From contig DGWC01000107.1 in NCBI GenBank assembly GCA_002395135.1, forward strand, positions 1 through 64,000: DNA of 64,000 nt. The letters run 5' to 3'. Position 1 is the first letter of the stretch, and each line of letters begins with the position of its first letter. Of this stretch, positions 58,116 to 64,000 are shown one piece after another. The notes under the pieces were generated by a model. It was not told where the DNA came from and did no database searches. It saw only the letters and a list, made by a program, of their open reading frames with translations. The position numbers were made by a program, and so were the translations under genes. Source of the DNA: Prevotella sp. UBA4268 (GTDB taxonomy: Bacteria > Bacteroidota > Bacteroidia > Bacteroidales > Bacteroidaceae).

Positions 58116-58823
58116 TTAGATTAATGAAAAGGCAACATCCATCATCTTGGTGAATGTCTTCTGGCGTTCTTCTGCCGTCGTCACCTCACCTGTCAGGATG
58201 TGATCGGATATCGTACAAATGGCAAGAGCCTTGTTTCCAGAACGCGCGGCATTCATATAAAGGGCAGCAACCTCCATTTCAACGGCAAGCACTCCCATTT
58301 GCATCCATTTGTCATTGTGCGCATTATCAGAATAGAACACATCCGAGGAGAACACATTTCCTACACGATAGTTCACTCCTATCTGCTCACAAGAATCGGC
58401 AGCCTTACGCAACAGCCCGAAATCTGCTATCGGAGCAAACGTCCCTGGCAGTTCATACTGAGATGCATAGTTGGAATTGGTGCAGGCACCCATGGCTATC
58501 ACGAGGTCACCGATGTGCAAATCTGGATTGATGGAACCTGCTGATCCAACACGGATGATGGTCTTTACACCATAGAAATTGAAGAGTTCATAGGTGTATA
58601 TGCCAAGCGACGGCATACCCATGCCATGTCCCATTACGCTGACACGTTTGCCCTGGTGGGTTCCCGTGAAACCAAGCATGCCTCTTACATTATTAAACTG
58701 TTTGGGATTCTCCAAAAAATTCTCTGCCATGAATTTGGCACGCAACGGATCACCAGCCATAATTACGGTCTCGGCAATCTCTCCATATTGAGCCCCAATG
58801 TGGGGAGTTGGTGTTTTTGTCAT
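58116..58823 (-). CDS. deoD: Purine-nucleoside phosphorylase DeoD-type
   Basis: A 235-residue phosphorylase cleaving purine nucleosides to base and (deoxy)ribose 1-phosphate. Motifs include TPHIGAQYGEIAETVIMAGDPLRAKF, GMLGFTGTHQGKRVSVMGHGMGMPSLGIYTYEL (about 43-75), RVGSAGSINPDL and the nucleoside site LAVEMEVAALYMNAA (about 184-198). The hexameric DeoD family is about 235-240 residues. First gene of the group deoD-M3-M18-ettA; a TATATTTG -7 element lies on its strand near 58852-58859. Confidence 0.95.
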   Translation of the reverse strand: MTKTPTPHIGAQYGEIAETVIMAGDPLRAKFMAENFLENPKQFNNVRGMLGFTGTHQGKRVSVMGHGMGMPSLGIYTYELFNFYGVKTIIRVGSAGSINPDLHIGDLVIAMGACTNSNYASQYELPGTFAPIADFGLLRKAADSCEQIGVNYRVGNVFSSDVFYSDNAHNDKWMQMGVLAVEMEVAALYMNAARSGNKALAICTISDHILTGEVTTAEERQKTFTKMMDVAFSLI

Positions 58824-59156
58824 AATAGTACGTTTTTAGAAAGTTCTTTTGCAAATATACAATTTTTTACTGACATAATCACAACGCTTTTGCAGTTTTT
58901 TTTATTTTTATGTGGTTACGTCACTTTCTATGCATCACGAAAGCGAACAATGCGGCTTGGATAGTCACTCAATGAGCAGCACAAGACAGTAAGCAATGGA
59001 CATGAATAGTGATACTATTCACTGACAAAAGTTTTCGATTTTTTAATTATTGTGCGAAAAAAAATTTGGAGTTGTGAGAAAAAACACTTATATTTGCAAA
59101 ATGTAATGTCAATATCCCATGATGTGACCTATTTTTTTACTTAACAATAAAACACC
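58824..59156. other. Divergent intergenic region between deoD and the porin
   Basis: No gene is visible. It holds the likely deoD -7 element (minus strand, CAAATATA at 58852-58859) and the porin promoter at 59065-59096. A run of A/T around 59040-59065 may be an upstream AT element for the porin promoter. Confidence 0.5.
59065..59096 (+). promoter_or_regulatory. Porin gene promoter
   Basis: TTTG (59065-59068), 20 bases, TATATTTG (59089-59096): a full consensus match. The start codon at 59157 gives a leader of about 55 nt. Confidence 0.75.
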
Positions 59157-60233
59157 ATGATTAAAAAAACAATGCTCGCGTTGATGATGTTTGCCGTAGG
59201 GTTGACAGCCAGCGCACAAGAGAAAACCAGTAAGTGGTATGACAACATTAAATTCAGCGGATACGGCATTACGCAGTATCAAATGGAAGACAAGGAGGGA
59301 GCAGAGCATAATGAGTTCAACCTGCGTCTGCTTCGTATGATCTTAGACGGTAAAATCAAGGATTGGGATTGGCGTGCTCAAATTCAGGGAACCAATGCCA
59401 AGGGTCCAGGCGAGCCGACTGTACAACTCGTTGACCTCTATACAGAATGGGCAAAACATAAGGAATTCAAAGTAAGAGTGGGTCAGTTTAAGCGTCCGTT
59501 TACTTTTGAAAACCCCACACACCCTATCACGCAAGGATGGTATGCCTATGCACAGGTAGTGAATGCCCTGTCTGGATTTGGTGACAGAGCCGGCGAAAAG
59601 TCTTCTGGCGGACGTGATATCGGTATTCAGGTACAAGGAGACCTCTTCCCTAACGCAAACGGAAGGAATCTGGTTCATTATCAGGTGGGCGTTTTCAATG
59701 GTGAAGGTATCAACACCAAGGACAAGAACCAGCAGAAAGATATTATCGGCGGTGCATGGATTATGCCAATCGAAGGTGTCCGCGTGGGTGCATTCGGATG
59801 GACAGGAAGCCATGGCGGCATGGTGGATCCTGTGGCCAACAAGACATGCAACGTGAAATTGAACCGCTATGCACTCTCAGCAGAGTATGACAAAGACGAG
59901 TTCACATTCCGTACCGAGTATATCCACAGTCAAGGTTGGGGTGCCACAAGCGTTGGCAGCAACGTGATTGACTATAGCAAGGGCGACAAGGCTGATGGTT
60001 TCTATGTGTTCGGAATCGTTCCTGTTATCAAGTCAAAACTCCATGCCAAGGCACGTTACAACACCTATCGTGTAGACAAGACTTCAGACAATGAAAAGAC
60101 AATGTATGAGGTAGGTCTCAACTATTTCTTCACAAAGAATCTGCAGTTGACAACCGAGTATGCCCGTGTGAACGAGCGTGCGACAGACTCTAAGTACAAC
60201 TTTGTTGACATAGAGGTAGCCTTCCGCTTCTAA
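59157..60233 (+). CDS. OprO/OprP-like porin
   Basis: A 358-residue outer-membrane porin. A signal peptide (about 1-20, ending TASAQ) precedes a barrel with FSGYGITQYQ, FNLRLLRMILDGKIKDWDWRAQIQG, YTEWAKHKEFKVRVGQFKRPF and GGRDIGIQVQGDLF. The last strand NFVDIEVAFRF ends in Phe, the normal Bam signal. Family members are often phosphate- or polyphosphate-selective, but no selectivity can be read here. It has its own promoter and is followed by a hairpin. Confidence 0.9.
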   Translation: MIKKTMLALMMFAVGLTASAQEKTSKWYDNIKFSGYGITQYQMEDKEGAEHNEFNLRLLRMILDGKIKDWDWRAQIQGTNAKGPGEPTVQLVDLYTEWAKHKEFKVRVGQFKRPFTFENPTHPITQGWYAYAQVVNALSGFGDRAGEKSSGGRDIGIQVQGDLFPNANGRNLVHYQVGVFNGEGINTKDKNQQKDIIGGAWIMPIEGVRVGAFGWTGSHGGMVDPVANKTCNVKLNRYALSAEYDKDEFTFRTEYIHSQGWGATSVGSNVIDYSKGDKADGFYVFGIVPVIKSKLHAKARYNTYRVDKTSDNEKTMYEVGLNYFFTKNLQLTTEYARVNERATDSKYNFVDIEVAFRF

Positions 60234-60263
60234 TATCAGCCAGAAATGGCATAGCATATTTTT

Positions 60264-60309
60264 GAGGAGCATGACGATGATAAGATGTATTCTTTGCGTC
60301 ATGCTCCTC
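60264..60309 (+). terminator. Hairpin after the porin gene
   Basis: GAGGAGCATGACG (60264-60276) pairs perfectly with CGTCATGCTCCTC (60297-60309), loop 20 nt. No T run follows, so termination may be partial and pyrophosphatase could receive read-through. Confidence 0.55.
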
Positions 60310-60349
60310 ATTCGTGTAAGGAACATACACATTATTAATTATATAACAT

Positions 60350-62554
60350 ATGAACATTCCACAAGTATTCTGGCTCGTGCCGTTAGCCTCAGTCATAGCG
60401 CTCGGCATGGCTTGGTTCTTCTTCAAGAGTATGATGAAGGCCGACGAGGGTACCCCTCGCATGAGAGAAATTGCCGAGTATGTGCGCAAAGGTGCAATGG
60501 CTTACCTGAAGCAGCAGTACAAGGTTGTCGTCTACGTATTCATCGTCCTTGCCGCATTGTTTGCTTTCATGGCTTATGGTTTAGGCGTTCAAAACCCGTG
60601 GGTGCCATTTGCATTCCTGACTGGTGGATTCTTCTCTGGTCTGGCAGGTTTCTTTGGCATGAAAACAGCGACCTATGCATCAGCACGTACGGCAAATGCA
60701 GCCCGGAAAAGTCTGGATGGCGGATTGAGAATCGCGTTCCGTTCGGGCGCAGTGATGGGTCTCACCGTGGTGGGACTGGGATTGCTTGACATTGCCATCT
60801 GGTTCATCGTGCTCAGTTCGTTCTATACGGGCAGCAATATGGCTTTGATAACCATTACCACAACCATGCTGACCTTCGGTATGGGTGCCTCTACGCAGGC
60901 ACTGTTTGCCCGTGTTGGCGGTGGAATCTATACCAAGGCGGCCGATGTGGGTGCAGATATTGTTGGCAAAGTGGAAGCAGACATCCCCGAGGATGACCCG
61001 CGCAACCCGGCCACAATTGCCGACAACGTAGGTGATAACGTGGGCGATGTTGCAGGAATGGGTGCCGACCTTTATGAGAGTTATTGCGGCAGTATCCTCT
61101 CGACAGCAGCACTGGGAGCAACCGCGTTTGCCATGAACGGTGACATGCAGATGCGTGCCGTGATTGCACCAATGCTGATAGCAGCAGTAGGTGTGTTCCT
61201 TTCATTGCTTGGAATCTTCCTTGTTCGCACGAAAGAAGGCGCTTCCATGAAAGACTTGCTCCGCTCTCTGTCTTTAGGAACGAATGTTTCGGCAGTTTTA
61301 ATTGCCGTTGCTTCATTCTTGATCCTGTATCTGCTGGGCATTGACAACTGGCTTGGTTTGTCGTTCTCTGTGATTACCGGCCTCGCCGCAGGTGTCATCA
61401 TCGGTCAGGCAACCGAGTATTACACATCTCACAGTTACAAACCCACTCAGCGCATTTCTGAAGCAGGTCTGACAGGATCAGCAACCGTCATTATCAAAGG
61501 TATTGGAACCGGTATGATTTCAACCTGCATCCCCGTGCTTACGATAGGTGTTGCCATTATGCTTAGTTATATGTGCGCCAACGGCTTTGATCTGACAATG
61601 AGTGCCGAAAGCATCTCTCACGGACTCTATGGCATAGGTATTGCTGCCGTGGGTATGCTCTCCACATTAGGCATTACGCTGGCCACCGACGCATACGGCC
61701 CCATTGCCGATAATGCAGGCGGCAATGCCGAGATGAGCGAATTGGGCGTGGAAGTGCGCCATCGCACAGATGCGCTGGATGCTTTAGGTAACACCACGGC
61801 TGCCACAGGCAAGGGATTTGCCATCGGCTCTGCCGCTTTGACGGCACTGGCTCTGCTTGCATCTTATATAGAAGAAATCAAGATTGCCATGATACGTGCC
61901 ATCGAAGGAGGCAAGGAGTTCATTCATCCGCTCACCAACAATGTGTTTAACCCGGAAACAGCAACGATGCCCGACTTCATGGAGTTCTTCCAGGTGAACC
62001 TGATGAACCCGAAAGTGCTTGTAGGAGCATTTATTGGTGCCATGGCCGCATTCTTGTTCTGTGGTTTAACCATGGAAGCCGTAGGACGCGCAGCACAGAA
62101 AATGGTAGAAGAAGTGCGCCGACAGTTCCGTGAGATAGCAGGAATCCTTGAAGGAACAGGAACACCTGACTACGGTTCTTGTGTGGAAATCTCCACCCGT
62201 GCTGCTCAGCACGAGATGGTTTTCCCATCCATTCTGGCTATTATCATTCCGATAATCGTAGGATGCGTACTGGGTGTGGCAGGCGTCTTAGGCCTTCTCG
62301 TGGGCGGTCTTGCAGGTGGTTTCACCTTAGCAGTTTTCATGGCCAATGCCGGCGGTGCATGGGACAACGCCAAGAAGAACATTGAAGAAGGAGCGTTTGG
62401 AGGAAAAGGCAGTTTCGCACATAAAGCAACCATCGTGGGCGACACTGTGGGCGACCCGTTCAAAGACACGTCTGGCCCGTCGCTGAACATTCTCATCAAA
62501 CTGATGTCAATGGTTAGTATTGTTATGGCAGGACTGACCGTAGCATTTATATAA
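60350..62554 (+). CDS. hppA: Membrane-bound ion-translocating pyrophosphatase
   Basis: A 734-residue integral membrane protein with about 16 helices, coupling pyrophosphate hydrolysis to export of Na+ or H+. Catalytic motifs are KAADVGADIVGKVEADIPEDDPRNPATIADNVGD split as KAADVGADIVGKVE (about 200) and DDPRNPATIADN, then DAYGPIADNAGGNAEM (about 445-460) and the C-terminal GDTVGDPFKDTSGPSLN. GNTTAATGKG (about 477) has Ala at the key position, which marks the K+-dependent class. Related Bacteroidota enzymes pump both Na+ and H+; the ion here is not settled by sequence alone. Confidence 0.95.
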   Translation: MNIPQVFWLVPLASVIALGMAWFFFKSMMKADEGTPRMREIAEYVRKGAMAYLKQQYKVVVYVFIVLAALFAFMAYGLGVQNPWVPFAFLTGGFFSGLAGFFGMKTATYASARTANAARKSLDGGLRIAFRSGAVMGLTVVGLGLLDIAIWFIVLSSFYTGSNMALITITTTMLTFGMGASTQALFARVGGGIYTKAADVGADIVGKVEADIPEDDPRNPATIADNVGDNVGDVAGMGADLYESYCGSILSTAALGATAFAMNGDMQMRAVIAPMLIAAVGVFLSLLGIFLVRTKEGASMKDLLRSLSLGTNVSAVLIAVASFLILYLLGIDNWLGLSFSVITGLAAGVIIGQATEYYTSHSYKPTQRISEAGLTGSATVIIKGIGTGMISTCIPVLTIGVAIMLSYMCANGFDLTMSAESISHGLYGIGIAAVGMLSTLGITLATDAYGPIADNAGGNAEMSELGVEVRHRTDALDALGNTTAATGKGFAIGSAALTALALLASYIEEIKIAMIRAIEGGKEFIHPLTNNVFNPETATMPDFMEFFQVNLMNPKVLVGAFIGAMAAFLFCGLTMEAVGRAAQKMVEEVRRQFREIAGILEGTGTPDYGSCVEISTRAAQHEMVFPSILAIIIPIIVGCVLGVAGVLGLLVGGLAGGFTLAVFMANAGGAWDNAKKNIEEGAFGGKGSFAHKATIVGDTVGDPFKDTSGPSLNILIKLMSMVSIVMAGLTVAFI

Positions 62555-62560
62555 GATAAA

Positions 62561-62599
62561 AAGAGGGGCGTGTGGTATCAGTTACCGCACTCCCCTCTT
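62561..62599 (+). terminator. Terminator after the pyrophosphatase gene
   Basis: AAGAGGGG (62561-62568) and GTGTGGTA (62570-62577) pair with TACCGCAC (62583-62590) and CCCCTCTT (62592-62599), leaving one mismatched pair between the two stem blocks. The tail is weak (CTACC), so it may act by stem strength. Confidence 0.65.
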
Positions 62600-62639
62600 C
62601 TACCAACAACATGACAAAGCATTAAAACAGATTACCGAC

Positions 62640-62843
62640 ATGAGCAATAACGAAAACAACCGAAGCAAGCATTCAACTCATAAACATAGACATACAGAGT
62701 CGTCTGAGCAGTTCAAGAGAGACTCCTTACGCTCATCAAAACTCAGGAAAGCCCTGAAAAGGGTTACATTGATTACGTTGATAGCCATTGCAATACTAAT
62801 TGTTGTCACGTGCATCATTGTTACCGTATTCGATATTCACTAA
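62640..62843 (+). CDS. Small single-pass membrane protein, unknown
   Basis: A 67-residue protein. The first ~45 residues are basic and polar with several His (SKHSTHKHRHTESSE), and the last part (VTLITLIAIAILIVVTCIIVTVF, about 43-64) is one membrane helix with a short DIH tail outside. The many Lys/Arg before the helix predict N-in orientation. It lies 85 bp after the pyrophosphatase gene, possibly on its transcript. I recognise no family. Start and frame look real because the composition is so strongly membrane-like. Confidence 0.6.
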   Translation: MSNNENNRSKHSTHKHRHTESSEQFKRDSLRSSKLRKALKRVTLITLIAIAILIVVTCIIVTVFDIH

Positions 62844-62879
62844 AAAACTGTTCAACAGAAGCACATTCACCAAAAGACG

Positions 62880-64000
62880 TCATTGGGTAACGCGGAACCA
62901 GTCTGCGTCAACCCATCCTCGTCCATTAGTACCGGCTGGCTCAGCAGCCACCAATCCAATCTTGGCACCAATCCATTTGCCTTCTTTCATTGTGAACAAT
63001 TCACCGACATTTGTATATTTTTTGCCGTTCAAACTATAAGCGAACTGGCATTTGCTGTCGTTTATAACCATTCGCAAGTATATTGTCTCATGAAGCGCCG
63101 GCTGATAATCAATGTCATCTTTTTGAGTTGGCTGGAGCGTAGCCAGTGTTTTCACTTCTTCCGCATTCCCTCTGTCAGCCGCCTTGCAGGTGATTTGCTG
63201 TAGTTGGAAGATGCCACCCACACGCTTCACAACAAGAGCACTATAGTCGAGGCCCATCATAATGATACCGCCAAGTTGATTCTCGTTCTTTGCGGTCAAC
63301 TTGATTTTTGCAGTGGCAGTGAATCTGTCTGCAGGTGTCTTCTGCAACAACATATTGGGAACCATCCACATATTCTTAGCATTTTCGTCCTGTTTATGCG
63401 TATAGATTCTCATTGAACCAAATGCAGTAGGCATTCCAAATGTCTGATCATAGTTAGCCTGCCATTGCCATTGCTTGCCAAGAATGCCCGAATTGAATTC
63501 ATCGCTCTCAGCAGGATTCACAACAATACTCGATTCGCTCTTGGGTTTACGGAAAGTGATAACCGGCTCACCGCAATATCCTTTCCTGGGAACGACACCC
63601 ATAACAGGCCAGTTGTCTTTCCATGTAACGGGCTGGAGATGAACCACACGACCATATGCCTCTTTATCCTGAAAATGCAGGAACCAGTCTTCTCCATATT
63701 TTGTATGTATCCATCCACCTTGATGAGGTCCGTTTACATTAGTAGAACCTTGAGCAAGCACCTTCTTACACTCGTATGGACCATAGGGAGACTTGCTTCG
63801 CATGGCCAGTTGGAAACCGGTTGGCACACCTCCCGCTGGACACATAATCCAATACCACCCATCACGTTTGTAGAATTTGGGCCCTTCACAAGTACGATTC
63901 TCTGTACCATTACCATCAAATACAATCACAGGATTGCCGATGGCTTTCTTTCCGTCAGATGAAAGTTCCCGTACAACCAATATGGATGCAAAGCGAGCGC
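62880..64000 (-). CDS. GH43-family glycosidase, 3' part
   Basis: The window holds the last 373 codons of this gene; its 5' end lies beyond 64000. The beta-propeller half shows NRTCEGPKFYKRDGWYWIMCPAGGVPTGFQ (catalytic-site Glu in CEGPK), SPYGPYE, and HQGGWIHTKYGEDWFLHFQDK. The C-terminal ~190 residues form a beta-sandwich like those of GH43 subfamily 12 enzymes (SDEFNSGILGKQWQWQAN, MVPNMLLQKTPADRFTATAKIKL, DADWFRVTQ). Likely activity is exo-beta-xylosidase or alpha-arabinofuranosidase on plant xylan or arabinan. The catalytic Asp is outside the window. Confidence 0.88.
   Translation of the reverse strand, partial: ARFASILVVRELSSDGKKAIGNPVIVFDGNGTENRTCEGPKFYKRDGWYWIMCPAGGVPTGFQLAMRSKSPYGPYECKKVLAQGSTNVNGPHQGGWIHTKYGEDWFLHFQDKEAYGRVVHLQPVTWKDNWPVMGVVPRKGYCGEPVITFRKPKSESSIVVNPAESDEFNSGILGKQWQWQANYDQTFGMPTAFGSMRIYTHKQDENAKNMWMVPNMLLQKTPADRFTATAKIKLTAKNENQLGGIIMMGLDYSALVVKRVGGIFQLQQITCKAADRGNAEEVKTLATLQPTQKDDIDYQPALHETIYLRMVINDSKCQFAYSLNGKKYTNVGELFTMKEGKWIGAKIGLVAAEPAGTNGRGWVDADWFRVTQ

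Overview
The window looks like chromosome of a gut or oral Bacteroidota, most likely Prevotellaceae (Prevotella/Segatella type; the genus is an inference). Support comes from Bacteroidota-type promoters (TTTG, 19-20 bases, TAnnTTTG), almost no Shine-Dalgarno sequences, the Bacteroides-type arabinose operon with a Nudix-fold regulator, Rnf genes in the order rseC-BCDGEA, type IX secretion signals, SusD-free glycan genes (GH51, GH28, GH43) and a dual-domain malic enzyme.

Layout. 1-1.9 kb is a damaged edge: the start of an AAA ATPase on the minus strand, a complete IS982-family element, and the last 76 codons of a histidine kinase. 2.1-14.1 kb is the L-arabinose block: lipoprotein mutarotase, Na+ symporter, AraR, AraD, AraA, ribulokinase, GH51 arabinofuranosidase, transketolase and RpiB, taking arabinan-derived arabinose to the pentose phosphate pathway. 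14.4-16.9 kb carries a sigma factor fused in one chain to a membrane segment and an outer-membrane beta-barrel, then a methyltransferase. 17.0-17.4 kb is copy 1 of a dispersed repeat, followed by a WG-repeat lipoprotein.

19.1-24.7 kb (minus) is the complete Rnf ion pump. 25-33 kb holds an unknown small protein, an unusual ABC-F ATPase, grpE-dnaJ, folC and galM-galK. 33-38.4 kb holds a RelA-type ppGpp synthetase with a ruined hydrolase domain, a TetR regulator, malic enzyme-Pta and a tRNA-Val. 38.6-44.4 kb holds a GH28 enzyme, MsrA, a POT peptide transporter, and a LysM/periplasmic-binding protein with a beta-barrel partner. 44.5-48 kb holds a T9SS type-B cargo protein and UvrA, then repeat copy 2.

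48.6-64 kb holds a secreted acid phosphatase, an FtsZ outside any division-and-cell-wall cluster with an overlapping unknown gene, a TerB-DnaJ protein, a minus-strand group ettA-M18-M3-deoD, a porin, a membrane pyrophosphatase, a 67-residue membrane protein and the 3' part of a GH43 enzyme. Rnf, the pyrophosphatase and the symporter together suggest an energy economy in which sodium is important.

The strongest oddities are the sigma-to-beta-barrel fusion, two covarying hairpins at operon ends, the paired ~430 bp repeats with five ~22 bp units, the one-site ABC-F protein, and the isolated FtsZ operon.
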